38,221 bases of DNA from Paludibacteraceae bacterium (GTDB lineage: Bacteria > Bacteroidota > Bacteroidia > Bacteroidales > Paludibacteraceae): contig JAFSTG010000034.1 of assembly GCA_017450605.1 (NCBI GenBank), positions 1-38,221 of the forward strand. The letters are read 5' to 3'. The notes beneath the pieces were generated by a model. That model was not told the DNA's origin, ran no database searches, and was given only the letters and a program-made list of their open reading frames with translations. This document shows, one piece after another, positions 1 to 8,044 of the stretch (the stretch's first letter is position 1; each line of letters starts with the position of its first letter). The position numbers were made by a program, and so were the translations under genes.

Positions 1-2
1 AA

Positions 3-593
3 TATATCGCACTGCCTATTGACGCTACGGGCAACGCTGCGGCACAGGACGCTGAGTCAAAGCAAGCCTCCCGCAAGAAATTCGACATCCGCAAGATTAT
101 CGTCATGATAGCTTTCAATGAGCAGGCTCAACAAGTGGCAAGGACAATGTATCATACCTTGTTTTTCAATCCGGAATGCCAATCACAATATGCTCAATTC
201 TTCCGCGAAATAATCACTAATAATCATGGTGCAACTCTTTTCCACTGCTCTCAGGGCAAAGACCGTACGGGCGTTGCTGCGGCATTACTGCTTGCTGCTT
301 TGGGAGCCGACCGCAGTACTATTGTGGCGGATTTTGATACCACCAATGCCGTTTATGCAGACGATGTGCGCAAGTACTCGCGCCGTGTGCGTTTTTTCGG
401 AGGAGGAGACAAAGAAGTGGCTGTAGTAAAGGCATTTATTGGTGTTAATACCGATAATTTCATAAAAGCCTTGGACAGAATTGATGCTGAATATGGTTCA
501 ATAGAAAACTACTTGAAAGGACCAATCGGACTGACTGACGACGATATCAAAGTCTTACGAACCAGATATTTAACAAATGCCACGGCACAGTAA
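3..593 (+). CDS. Tyrosine-protein phosphatase, 3' part (gene begins before the window)
   Basis: The reading frame is open from the left edge, so the true start is outside the window; 196 residues are visible. It carries the cysteine-phosphatase P-loop HCSQGKDRTG (Cys about residue 82, Arg about 88 of the visible part), the CX5R signature of the bacterial Tyr/Ser phosphatase family (Y_phosphatase3, related to Mycobacterium PtpB). This family removes phosphate from phosphotyrosine and sometimes from phosphoinositides or phosphoserine. An internal ATG at 105 exists, but coding sequence upstream of it (IALPIDATGNAAAQD and following) reads as ordinary protein, so that ATG is unlikely to be the start. 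It sits 12 bases before an APH-fold kinase and heads an operon with an ABC transporter. The family call is firm; the substrate is unknown. Confidence 0.85.
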   Translation, partial: YIALPIDATGNAAAQDAESKQASRKKFDIRKIIVMIAFNEQAQQVARTMYHTLFFNPECQSQYAQFFREIITNNHGATLFHCSQGKDRTGVAAALLLAALGADRSTIVADFDTTNAVYADDVRKYSRRVRFFGGGDKEVAVVKAFIGVNTDNFIKALDRIDAEYGSIENYLKGPIGLTDDDIKVLRTRYLTNATAQ

Positions 594-605
594 AAACTAT
601 TAGTT

Positions 606-1463
606 ATGAGCAATCTTAAAGAAATTGATTTGTCCGCATGGACTCAAGTGGGTGAAGGCGGATTTGGAACTACTTATGTAAATAAGGAAGAGCCAAATGT
701 TATTCTCAAAGTAAGCCACAATTCAGATGGTCAAATAGAGAATATGAGCAAAGAGTTTTACTCTTCAAGGGCTGTTTTTGAATTAGGTGCTCCAACACCG
801 GAAATGTTTGAAATGATTCGTGTCGGTGATGGTATTGGAGTAAAGAGCGAACTGATAAAGAACAAGAAATCTCTTGCTCGTATGTGCGGTGATAATCCTG
901 CTGATATCGACCGTTTGGCTACTCGCGTGGCTGAACTCTGCAAGCAACTTCACGAAATAGATGCGTCAGGGAAAGAGTGCCTGCCTTCGAATAAAGCAAG
1001 AATGTTAGAGGCTTTGGCAAAAACCAAAATACTCAGAGGCAAAAAACTCAATGAGGTCATGGCTTTTGTTGAAGGGTTGGACGATTCACCTAAACTACTG
1101 CATGGCGATCTCAGTCTTGGCAATTTGATATTCTCATTGCCCGAAGAAAAGCCTTATTGGATTGACCTTGGACGCGCAGCACATGGAGTTCCGATGTTCG
1201 ACATCGGACATTTGTACTTATTCTGCAACATATTTTCAAAGCAGAAAAGAGTGCAAGAACTCACTCACATGAGCGAAGAACAATTAGTACAATTCTGGAA
1301 GAGTTTTGCACTTGCGTATAATGGTTCGGAGGTGCTTGATGATTTCACCGCTGAGTGCAAGCGTTTTGCTGCTTTAGATGTGGTGTTAATTACTTATATT
1401 CACCCTGTCAACTGGCATCAACGTTTGTTCCTCGGTTTGTTAGCAAAATCAATGTTCAAATAA
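606..1463 (+). CDS. APH/choline-kinase-fold phosphotransferase, first copy
   Basis: A 285-residue protein with the hallmarks of the aminoglycoside phosphotransferase fold: a nucleotide-loop start [13 protein letters not shown] near the N-terminus, the catalytic loop HGDLSLGNL at about residues 166-174 (catalytic Asp 168, metal-binding Asn 173) and the second metal-binding Asp in WIDLGRAA near residue 187. It resembles the TIGR02172 group (a paralogous family first noted in Fibrobacter succinogenes). These enzymes phosphorylate small molecules with ATP; the substrate cannot be read from sequence. It lies between the tyrosine phosphatase and the transporter, and a paralogue closes the same operon at 4028. 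No signal peptide is visible, so it is cytoplasmic. Nothing supports calling it an antibiotic resistance gene. Confidence 0.8.
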   Translation: MSNLKEIDLSAWTQVGEGGFGTTYVNKEEPNVILKVSHNSDGQIENMSKEFYSSRAVFELGAPTPEMFEMIRVGDGIGVKSELIKNKKSLARMCGDNPADIDRLATRVAELCKQLHEIDASGKECLPSNKARMLEALAKTKILRGKKLNEVMAFVEGLDDSPKLLHGDLSLGNLIFSLPEEKPYWIDLGRAAHGVPMFDIGHLYLFCNIFSKQKRVQELTHMSEEQLVQFWKSFALAYNGSEVLDDFTAECKRFAALDVVLITYIHPVNWHQRLFLGLLAKSMFK

Positions 1464-1486
1464 TCTTTAGCAAATAAGCATAAAAT

Positions 1487-2941
1487 ATGAAATTAGATAA
1501 GATTATCACAACTTTCTTGGCTCTTGGTTTCCTGACTGCCTGCTCAAGCGGTGCCGATGATTATCGCGAACCTCAGTCGGAAGCTGACCTCAAGGGGCTT
1601 ACCTTGGCTTGCTCCAATGGCAGTTATTACCAGCAGAAGTACGAGACACGTGAGGGTATTCAACTTTTTCTGACATCGAACGAGGCTGATGCAGTGCAGG
1701 CTGTCAGACAGGGACATGCTGATGTGTATGTCAGCGACGAGGTTATGCTCACGAAGTCGGACTTGAAACGCTTGAGGATGAAGAAAGCTTTTGTAGGCGA
1801 AGAGGCTTTCGATGTGGCTTTTGCAATCAAGAAAGGCAACACCGAGTTTGCCGCACAATTAAATGATTTCCTTGCCTCGACACCGTTGGACGATATTATC
1901 AACTATTGGATTAACGAAGGCCCATACGTTGAAGAACCTACCTTTACCATTCAAGAAGGAGCAGAGCCGATACGCTGCGTCTGTGCCGTTAATATAGCCC
2001 CAATCAGTTATATAGGTGATGGCGGTGAGTGGCAAGGATTAGATGCCGATATTCTGCGCCGGTTTGCACATTCGCTGGGCAGACCCTTTGAAATGCAGTT
2101 TATGGACATAGGTTCATCTATCATGGCTATCAACACCGGCAAGGCAGATGTCTTCTCCGGCTGTCTCTTTGTCACCGAGGAACGGCAGAAGTCAGTGGAT
2201 TTCTCTACTCCATACTACAAATGCCACCCCGGCTATTTCATCGTGGACCACTCTGCCGAAGCGCGTATGGGGCTTGGAGAGCGCATCCACATGAACCTCA
2301 TTAAGGAGAACCGCTTTAATCTTATCTGGGACGGTCTTGTGGAGACAATCAAAATCACGTTCTTTGCAATTCTCATAGGCACCATACTTGGTTGTGGTGT
2401 GTGTGCCTGCAGGCGTAGCCGTCGCAGATGGGTACGCACTTTAGCTAACCTTTACGGCGATTTCATAAACGGCATTCCTACACTGGTGTTACTACTTATA
2501 CTATTTTACGTTGTCTTTGCCAATTCGGGCATGAGTGCCTCATTAGTGGCTATTGTGACTTTTGCACTATGCTTCGCTTCGTCGGCAGGTAACATATTCG
2601 ACACTTCCATCTCATCAGTTCCGAAAGGACAAACAGAGGCCGGACTGAGTCTGGGCTTCACGCCATTCAAGACATTTATGGGCATAGTCTTTCCTCAGGC
2701 ACTACGCAAAGGACTACCTCTTTACACCGGCGAATGTGTATCATTGCTAAAGAGCACATCTATTGTAGGTTATATAGCGATTGCTGATTTAACTCGCGCC
2801 AGCGACCTTATACGAAGTCGTACGTTCGATGCGCTAATTCCACTACTTGTAGTAACTATTCTCTATTTTATCCTTGCATGGCTCATCCGTAAGACATTGA
2901 GTCTCGCCCTACTAAAAAACCGAACAGCAAATGATGCGTAA
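1487..2941 (+). CDS. Amino-acid ABC transporter, substrate-binding lobes fused to permease
   Basis: A 484-residue fusion. It begins with a lipoprotein signal (LGFLTACSS lipobox, Cys about residue 19). Residues of about 34-130 match the second lobe of a family-3 solute-binding protein (LKGLTLACSNGSYY, then ADAVQAVRQGHADVYVSDE). Residues of about 155-250 match the first lobe (PISYIGDGGEWQGLDADI, then TEERQKSVDFSTPYY). From about residue 280 on it is a HisM/GlnP-type permease with about four membrane segments and the EAA coupling loop EAGLSLGFTPFKTFMG. Imports an amino acid or related polar solute together with the ATPase encoded next. The lobe order is reversed relative to a normal binding protein, meaning permutation or loss of half of a former tandem pair. 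The amino-acid assignment is by family; the exact substrate is unknown. Confidence 0.85.
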   Translation: MKLDKIITTFLALGFLTACSSGADDYREPQSEADLKGLTLACSNGSYYQQKYETREGIQLFLTSNEADAVQAVRQGHADVYVSDEVMLTKSDLKRLRMKKAFVGEEAFDVAFAIKKGNTEFAAQLNDFLASTPLDDIINYWINEGPYVEEPTFTIQEGAEPIRCVCAVNIAPISYIGDGGEWQGLDADILRRFAHSLGRPFEMQFMDIGSSIMAINTGKADVFSGCLFVTEERQKSVDFSTPYYKCHPGYFIVDHSAEARMGLGERIHMNLIKENRFNLIWDGLVETIKITFFAILIGTILGCGVCACRRSRRRWVRTLANLYGDFINGIPTLVLLLILFYVVFANSGMSASLVAIVTFALCFASSAGNIFDTSISSVPKGQTEAGLSLGFTPFKTFMGIVFPQALRKGLPLYTGECVSLLKSTSIVGYIAIADLTRASDLIRSRTFDALIPLLVVTILYFILAWLIRKTLSLALLKNRTANDA

Positions 2942-2948
2942 TCAATAA

Positions 2949-4031
2949 ATGGCAAATATCATGATATCAATCCGACATTTAAGTAAGACTTTTCATAATC
3001 CCGACGGTTCGACTCTGACAGTCTTGAAGGATGTGAATTGCGATATAGAAAAAGGCGAAGTAATCTCTATCATCGGTCCTTCCGGCACTGGTAAGAGTAC
3101 TCTCTTGCGTGCCATCAATATGCTTGAACCACCTACGGCAGGCGAGATCTGGTTTAACGGCGAAAATATCATGGCTCATGGTTATCCGCTCAACAAGATG
3201 CGGCAGAAGATGGGTATGGTGTTCCAATCGTTCAACCTCTTTGAGCATAAGACGGTGTTGGAAAACATCACTTATGCGCCGATGGAGCTGCTCAAGATGA
3301 GTGAGAGAGTGGCAAAGGACGAGGCTATGGAACTACTACGAAAAGTGGGCATGGCGCAGAAGGCTGACGTCTATCCATCTTCTCTCTCCGGCGGACAAAA
3401 ACAACGTGTGGCGATAGCACGCTCACTTGCCATGCATCCCGATGTCATACTCTTCGACGAGCCTACTTCAGCACTTGACCCTACTATGGTGGGCGAAGTT
3501 TTGTCTGTTATCCGACAGTTGGCAAAAAGCGGTCTGACTATGCTTATTGTAACGCACGAGATGCGCTTTGCACGCGATGTGAGCACGCGCATATTCTTTA
3601 TGAACGATGGAATTATTTATGAGGATGGTACACCCGAACAAATATTCGAGCACCCTGTCCATTCTGCTACAAAAGCATTTGTCAACCGTATTCAGAAGTT
3701 GAAATATGATATTGACAGCGACAACTTTGACTTTCTGCAAATACATACCGAAATCAACCGTTTCTGCATCAAATACAATATCACAGGGAAGGAAGAACTC
3801 GCTTATTCGTTGCTAAAAGAGATGTTATTTACCCACATGCGTTCACTGCGACCGCTTACATTCCGTCTGACGCACACCGAACTATCAGGCGTAACCGCAC
3901 TTGATTTCATGGTAGAAGGGCTGAACGAATCACCGCTGAAAGATGCCGCCCGCGAGTCTGTCCGTCGGCAGGTGAAAGAACTAATCGAAGAGCCGACAAC
4001 CCGTGGTTTCAGAATAAAATTGATAATATGA
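2949..4031 (+). CDS. Amino-acid ABC transporter ATPase (GlnQ/HisP type) with C-terminal extension
   Basis: A 360-residue ATPase starting 7 bases after the permease fusion. Walker [10 protein letters not shown] is at about residues 43-51, the Q-loop region is [16 protein letters not shown], the ABC signature is LSGGQKQR and Walker B is [13 protein letters not shown], followed by the switch His in IVTHEM. GlnQ-type ATPases are about 240-250 residues, so about 110 extra residues follow the usual end (near [10 protein letters not shown]). That tail contains [20 protein letters not shown] and ends RGFRIKLII; it looks like a small mixed alpha/beta domain, perhaps a degenerate GHKL-like fold, and may regulate the transporter. 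The stop overlaps the start of the next gene (ATGA), so the two are translationally coupled. Confidence 0.9.
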   Translation: MANIMISIRHLSKTFHNPDGSTLTVLKDVNCDIEKGEVISIIGPSGTGKSTLLRAINMLEPPTAGEIWFNGENIMAHGYPLNKMRQKMGMVFQSFNLFEHKTVLENITYAPMELLKMSERVAKDEAMELLRKVGMAQKADVYPSSLSGGQKQRVAIARSLAMHPDVILFDEPTSALDPTMVGEVLSVIRQLAKSGLTMLIVTHEMRFARDVSTRIFFMNDGIIYEDGTPEQIFEHPVHSATKAFVNRIQKLKYDIDSDNFDFLQIHTEINRFCIKYNITGKEELAYSLLKEMLFTHMRSLRPLTFRLTHTELSGVTALDFMVEGLNESPLKDAARESVRRQVKELIEEPTTRGFRIKLII

Positions 4032-4882
4032 ACAACTACAAAACAATAAATATCAACGAATGGACACAAGTCGGCGAAGGAGGAACAGCACAGGCTTACA
4101 CTGACAAGAGTGGCACCAGACTTGCCAAACTTTACAACGTGTCCTTTGAGGCAGAAAGGGCTAAAGAGGAGTTTTTTACTGCCCGAACTGTATTTGAGTT
4201 AGGTATTCCCACGCCGGAACCGTATTGTTTGATAACAGATGGTGTGCGCACCGGTGCCGAGTACGAACTTCTCAAAAACAAACGCTCCTTCACTCGCATC
4301 ATTGCCGACGACCCCAAACGGCTTAAGGAAATAACGCTTACTTTCGCCGAGATGGCTAAAGCACTGCACGCCACTAAAGCCGACACTTCGCGCCTACATT
4401 CCTACAAACAGAGAGTTATGCAGTTCTATGAGGAAAAGAAAATGGTACCGGAGGATTACAAGCAGAAAGCGATGCGCTTTTTAGAAACAGTGCCTGACTC
4501 ACCGTTCTGTTTGCATGGCGACCTGCATATAGGCAATATTATTACCGATGGTAAGCGTAATTTGTGGATTGATGTGGGCGAGTTTGCGTATGGTGCACCT
4601 GAGTGGGATCTGTGCTTGATGTGGAACATAACGCACAATATGGACGCCAAGCGAACCGAAGATTTGTTTCATCTCACAAAAGAGGCAATGCTTGAACACT
4701 GGAATATCTTTTTACCGGCATATTTAGGAACAACCGACCCTGAACGTATCAGCGAAGCTACACAGCGCATCCTATGCTTTTCAGCCACCAAGGTTCCGTA
4801 TATATATAACATGGTATATAGTAAATCTTTACCTGACGAGTCATTTCAAAGACTCATACGGATGTTTGGGGATAAGTATTAA
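4028..4882 (+). CDS. APH/choline-kinase-fold phosphotransferase, second copy
   Basis: A 284-residue paralogue of the kinase at 606. Both start with a short segment leading into WTQVGEGG and share the stretch [17 protein letters not shown] here versus EFYSSRAVFELGAPTPE there. The catalytic loop is HGDLHIGNI at about residues 163-171 (Asp 165, Asn 170) and the metal site is [10 protein letters not shown] near residue 184, so the active site is intact. Its ATG overlaps the stop of the ATPase gene (ATGA). Two diverged kinases and a phosphatase around one transporter suggest that the imported solute, or something made from it, is phosphorylated. That is inference; the family spans many small-molecule kinases. 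Confidence 0.8.
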   Translation: MNNYKTININEWTQVGEGGTAQAYTDKSGTRLAKLYNVSFEAERAKEEFFTARTVFELGIPTPEPYCLITDGVRTGAEYELLKNKRSFTRIIADDPKRLKEITLTFAEMAKALHATKADTSRLHSYKQRVMQFYEEKKMVPEDYKQKAMRFLETVPDSPFCLHGDLHIGNIITDGKRNLWIDVGEFAYGAPEWDLCLMWNITHNMDAKRTEDLFHLTKEAMLEHWNIFLPAYLGTTDPERISEATQRILCFSATKVPYIYNMVYSKSLPDESFQRLIRMFGDKY

Positions 4883-4923
4883 TCGTATCAAAAAAAACTT
4901 TAAGAGAGTTCATATTTTTAATA

Positions 4924-5181
4924 ATGACCGCAATAGAGCAACAGAAAACCGCCCAAGCCATCCTTGATGCCCGCGCCAAATATCCTGATTGCAGCCTTGC
5001 CGACCTATATGACGAAGTAACCATGCCACCTGAACTGCGCCGTGCCCACCAAGACAACGACCGCGCCGTCATGGCAGCCTACGGCTTCTCAACCAAGATG
5101 ACCGAAAGCGAGTACGTAGCGGAACTATTCAAACTATACGAGAGACTTAAATCAGCCAATCGTAATCAGCCAATACAGTAA
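4924..5181 (+). pseudogene. Orphan C-terminal piece of an MmeI-type DNA methyltransferase
   Basis: An 85-residue frame with the segment AILDARAKYPDCSLADLYDE, then TMPPELRRAHQDNDRAVMAAYGF. From memory of the family this is the extreme C-terminal domain of MmeI-like type IIG restriction-modification proteins, which are roughly ten times longer. Nothing upstream in 4883-4923 encodes the rest, so this is either a remnant or a small protein made of this domain alone. The final residues (SANRNQPIQ) and the stop codon are encoded by copies of the AATCAGCCAAT repeat that belongs to RAYT1 downstream, so the repeat has overwritten or extended the 3' end. An ATG at 4924 is present after an A/T-rich leader; expression is uncertain. 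Confidence 0.6.
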
Positions 5182-5203
5182 TCAGCCAATATTGGCTGAT
5201 TAC
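5150..5203. repeat. REP-like cluster upstream of RAYT1 with a 26-bp perfect palindrome
   Basis: Three copies of AATCAGCCAAT lie at 5150-5160, 5164-5174 and 5180-5190. The third is followed directly by its exact reverse complement, giving a perfect palindrome of 26 bp at 5178-5203 with half-site GTAATCAGCCAAT. The cluster ends 14 bases before the RAYT1 start codon and also supplies the stop of the preceding frame. Such hairpins next to a RAYT gene are the usual substrate sites of these enzymes. Confidence 0.85.
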
Positions 5204-5217
5204 ACTCAGTAACTGAA

Positions 5218-6471
5218 ATGAAAAACCAAAGCGCAAATGACAAAATGAAAAACCAAAGCGCAAATGCCCCCTTCGACTGGGCGCAGTATTGGGAAGCGAA
5301 AGGCATGAAACGCACCTATGCTCACCGACCGCGAGCGCAATGGAACAACTACCGCTGGCGTGGCACTTACCTGATTACTATAGTTACCCACAGCCGCAAG
5401 CGAGTGTTAGGAGAGTTAATCAACAACCCACAGAACGCAAGAGTGGTATTGACCAACCCGCAGAACACAAAAGTGGAATTGACCAACCCGCAGAACGCAA
5501 GAGTGGAATTGACCAACCCGCAGAACGCAAGAGTGGAATTGACCAATATTGGTCAATTCGTAGAACAGGAGTGGCTTTCCATCCCTGCTAAGCAAGCGGC
5601 GCACGGCAGGCTGGTCAGCGTGTTAGCTCAGCAGGTCATGCCCGACCATTTCCATGGTGTCTTGCGTGTTGAGAAAAATATGGACGTGGCTTTAGGGTCT
5701 ATCATACGGGACTTCAAGGCACAATGCACCAAGGCGTGGCGCAGAATGAATCAGCCAATATTGGCTGATTACATAGAGAGCGCGGAAACCAAAGCCCGCC
5801 TTGCCCACATGTCGCACAAGCAGCGCGAGGTTTTCTACCAAGAGCAGGGCATAGAGCCTCTTTTTGACAACGACTACGACGATACGGTCTGCTTTCGTGA
5901 CGGACAGACCGACAACGCCATCCGCTATGTGCTTGACAACCCTCGCCGTTTGGCATTAAAACACGCTAATCCGCAGTTGTTCAGGATGCACCAACAAGTG
6001 CAGGTAGCAGGCTTTAGTTGCACGACGCTTGGTAATATGTTTCTGCTTGATTACCCGATGAAAGGCGTTATCCAATGCTCGCGCCGCTTGATACAAGAAG
6101 AGATTGATAGGCAGAAAGAGCAATGCTTTGAAGAAGCCGAGCGCGGAACGGTGTTTGTTACGCCAGCCATATCCGAAGGCGAGAAACAGATTAGCAAAGC
6201 CTTACGCGAAGCCGGCTATCCGCTGATAGTGCTCTTAGAAAACGGCTTTCCGAAGGAAACAGATCCGCATTACAAGTATTTCAAGCCGCAGGGCGTATAT
6301 TTCGAGGCGTGCGCCATAGGACAATTACTGCTTATCGAACCTAATGCGAACATGTTTGACAGTAAGGATATTGAAAGGGTAGTTTTTGAAAAAGCAGGCG
6401 TAATACCTCACGAAACACAACGCTATCGTTTCCTTGCACTCAATGAATTAGCAAAAAGAATACAACAATGA
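5218..6471 (+). CDS. RAYT1: REP-associated Y1 (HUH) transposase-like protein with C-terminal extension
   Basis: 417 residues. The Y1/IS200-like core is shown by the strand YLITIVTHSRKRVLGEL, the HUH motif in MPDHFHGVL (about residues 141-149) and the likely catalytic tyrosine in AIRYVLDNPRRLAL (about residue 237). RAYTs nick single-stranded DNA at REP hairpins and are usually single-copy, domesticated transposases of about 150-250 residues. Here about 170 more residues follow the tyrosine helix (FVTPAISEGEKQISKALREA, then GYPLIVLLENGF), shared with RAYT3 and more weakly with RAYT2. The start region holds a 22-bp direct repeat (5218-5239 and 5245-5266), so translation could begin at either ATG. 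In-frame repeats occur at 5425-5544 and a palindrome at 5749-5770. The stop overlaps the start of the SDR gene. Confidence 0.85.
   Translation: MKNQSANDKMKNQSANAPFDWAQYWEAKGMKRTYAHRPRAQWNNYRWRGTYLITIVTHSRKRVLGELINNPQNARVVLTNPQNTKVELTNPQNARVELTNPQNARVELTNIGQFVEQEWLSIPAKQAAHGRLVSVLAQQVMPDHFHGVLRVEKNMDVALGSIIRDFKAQCTKAWRRMNQPILADYIESAETKARLAHMSHKQREVFYQEQGIEPLFDNDYDDTVCFRDGQTDNAIRYVLDNPRRLALKHANPQLFRMHQQVQVAGFSCTTLGNMFLLDYPMKGVIQCSRRLIQEEIDRQKEQCFEEAERGTVFVTPAISEGEKQISKALREAGYPLIVLLENGFPKETDPHYKYFKPQGVYFEACAIGQLLLIEPNANMFDSKDIERVVFEKAGVIPHETQRYRFLALNELAKRIQQ
5425..5559 (+). repeat. Four 30-bp in-frame tandem repeats plus a 24-bp palindrome inside RAYT1
   Basis: Four head-to-tail 30-bp units (5425, 5455, 5485, 5515) encode the ten-residue repeat NPQNARVELT with few changes; the last two units are identical. 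They run into a perfect 24-bp palindrome at 5536-5559 with half-site GAATTGACCAAT. The equivalent position in RAYT2 reads NDPTQARVELSELG once, so the array is a local expansion of one ancestral segment. Copy number could vary by slippage without breaking the frame. Confidence 0.9.
5749..5770. repeat. Internal copy of the RAYT1 palindrome, in frame
   Basis: A 22-bp perfect palindrome built from AATCAGCCAAT and its reverse complement, identical to the core of the cluster at 5180-5201. It is translated as NQPILADY, between the HUH motif and the catalytic tyrosine. Confidence 0.9.
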
Positions 6472-7208
6472 ACAAAACAATTTTCATAACCGGCGGTGCG
6501 AGTGGCATAGGAGCTGCCACGGTCAGCAAGTTTATAAGCGAAGGTTGGAATGTGCTGTTTACCGATATTCATGATCCGGCAGTTACCGACCAACGTTCCC
6601 GTTTTGTCAGAGCCGACTCGTCGAAGAAAGCCGAACTTGAGCGCGCAGCGTTGATTGCTGAGCAGGAGTTTGGAGGCATTGATGCATTATTCTGCAACTC
6701 AGGCATTCACCGCCGCAACACCGTACTCGACATCACGCAAGAAGAGTTAGACCTTGTTATTCAAACCAATATCTATGGGACGGTATATACACTGCAAGCT
6801 GTACTGCCATATATTATTCGTAGAGGAAGCGGATCAGTGGTACTGAATTCTTCCGACCAATTTTTTGTAGGCAAAGCACATAGTTTTGCCTATGGCATGA
6901 CAAAGGGTGCTATCGGTCAGATTGCACGGAGTCTGGCTATTGACTTAGGACCAAAGAATATCCGCGTCAATGCCATCTGCCCGGGGACCATACATACACC
7001 ATTGGTTGACAACCTGTTTGCTAAATTCTCTGCTAAGGATAACAAAACCATAGAGCAATATTGGAAAGAGGAGAACGCTCTCTTTGCCCGTGGTCAGGCA
7101 GGTAGGCCTGAAGAAGTGGCAGAAATGGTTTATTTCCTTATTTCCGACAAAGCATCATTCTGCACCGGCGGTCATTATTTGATTGATGGCGGATTAGTAT
7201 GCCAATAA
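6468..7208 (+). CDS. SDR-family NAD(P)-dependent oxidoreductase
   Basis: 246 residues, the normal length for a classical short-chain dehydrogenase. It has the Rossmann glycine motif TGGASGIG (residues 7-14), Asp in the cofactor-selecting loop (FTDIHD, favouring NAD(H)), NSG in place of NNAG, Ser at VVLNSSDQ and the catalytic pair YGMTKG. The C-terminal GGHYLIDGGLVCQ is typical of the family. It interconverts an alcohol and a ketone; substrate unknown. Its ATG overlaps the RAYT1 stop by the ATGA arrangement, so it is translated from the RAYT1 message or from a promoter within RAYT1. The zinc-type transporter gene follows 16 bases later. Confidence 0.9.
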   Translation: MNKTIFITGGASGIGAATVSKFISEGWNVLFTDIHDPAVTDQRSRFVRADSSKKAELERAALIAEQEFGGIDALFCNSGIHRRNTVLDITQEELDLVIQTNIYGTVYTLQAVLPYIIRRGSGSVVLNSSDQFFVGKAHSFAYGMTKGAIGQIARSLAIDLGPKNIRVNAICPGTIHTPLVDNLFAKFSAKDNKTIEQYWKEENALFARGQAGRPEEVAEMVYFLISDKASFCTGGHYLIDGGLVCQ

Positions 7209-7224
7209 AAACAACAAATACATT

Positions 7225-8007
7225 ATGACACTTACTATTGCTATAGGACTTCTTATTCCTCTGCTTGGCACAATGCTCGGCTCGGCATTTGTCTTCTTGA
7301 TGAAACACGACATGCCCGACCGCCTGCAGAAAGCCTTGTTAGGATTTGCCTCAGGCGTAATGGTAGCGGCATCGGTATGGTCGCTACTTATCCCTGCTAT
7401 TGAATCGGAGGCAGACAAGGGCGCATGGGCAGTGATGCCCGCTGCTGCCGGTTTCCTGCTCGGTATATTGTTTCTTTTGGCTATCGATGAACTCACGCCG
7501 CACCTGCATGTAGGTGCCAATACACCCGAAGGTCCGCGTAGCCACCTCTCTCGCACGGCAATGTTAGCCCTTGCTGTAACAATCCACAATCTGCCTGAAG
7601 GAATGGCAGTGGGTGTGGTACTCGCTGCGGCGGCACAAGGCACTGCAGGTCTTTCTGCTTCGGCGGCTATAGCCGTCTCACTCGGAATTGCCATACAGAA
7701 CATACCGGAAGGTGCTATCATCTCGATGCCTATGCGGGCAGCAGGTAATAGCCGTTGGACATCATTTCTCATAGGAAGCCTTAGCGGAGTGGTGGAACCG
7801 ATAGGCGGACTGCTCGTGATAGTGCTTGCAGCATGGCTCACACCTGTTTTACCTTATCTGCTTGCTTTTGCAGCAGGAGCGATGATGTATGTGGTGATAG
7901 AAGAACTGATACCCGAAGCCTCACAAGGCAAACACTCTAATCTCTCTACAATAGGTTTTGCTATCGGCTTCGTGCTAATGATGGTACTCGATGTTGTTTT
8001 AGGCTGA
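7225..8007 (+). CDS. ZIP-family divalent metal transporter (ZupT-like)
   Basis: 260 residues, almost entirely hydrophobic with about eight membrane segments. The metal-binding signatures of the ZIP family are clear: HNLPEGMAVG in one helix and QNIPEGAIISMP in the next, with a further E in VVIEELIPEA. Members import Zn2+, Fe2+ or Mn2+ into the cytoplasm; the metal preference is not readable from sequence. It lies in a plus-strand run with the SDR gene and the radical SAM gene (37 bases downstream), so metal supply to the iron-sulfur enzyme is a possible link. Confidence 0.9.
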   Translation: MTLTIAIGLLIPLLGTMLGSAFVFLMKHDMPDRLQKALLGFASGVMVAASVWSLLIPAIESEADKGAWAVMPAAAGFLLGILFLLAIDELTPHLHVGANTPEGPRSHLSRTAMLALAVTIHNLPEGMAVGVVLAAAAQGTAGLSASAAIAVSLGIAIQNIPEGAIISMPMRAAGNSRWTSFLIGSLSGVVEPIGGLLVIVLAAWLTPVLPYLLAFAAGAMMYVVIEELIPEASQGKHSNLSTIGFAIGFVLMMVLDVVLG

Positions 8008-8044
8008 TATGATATATACAAAACAAATAACATAACTAAACTAC

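Noticed and set aside
606-1463. Aminoglycoside resistance gene
   Set aside because: The fold is shared by many small-molecule kinases and the context is an amino-acid transporter operon.
5425-5559. CRISPR-like array
   Set aside because: The units are contiguous with no spacers and are translated in frame within RAYT1.
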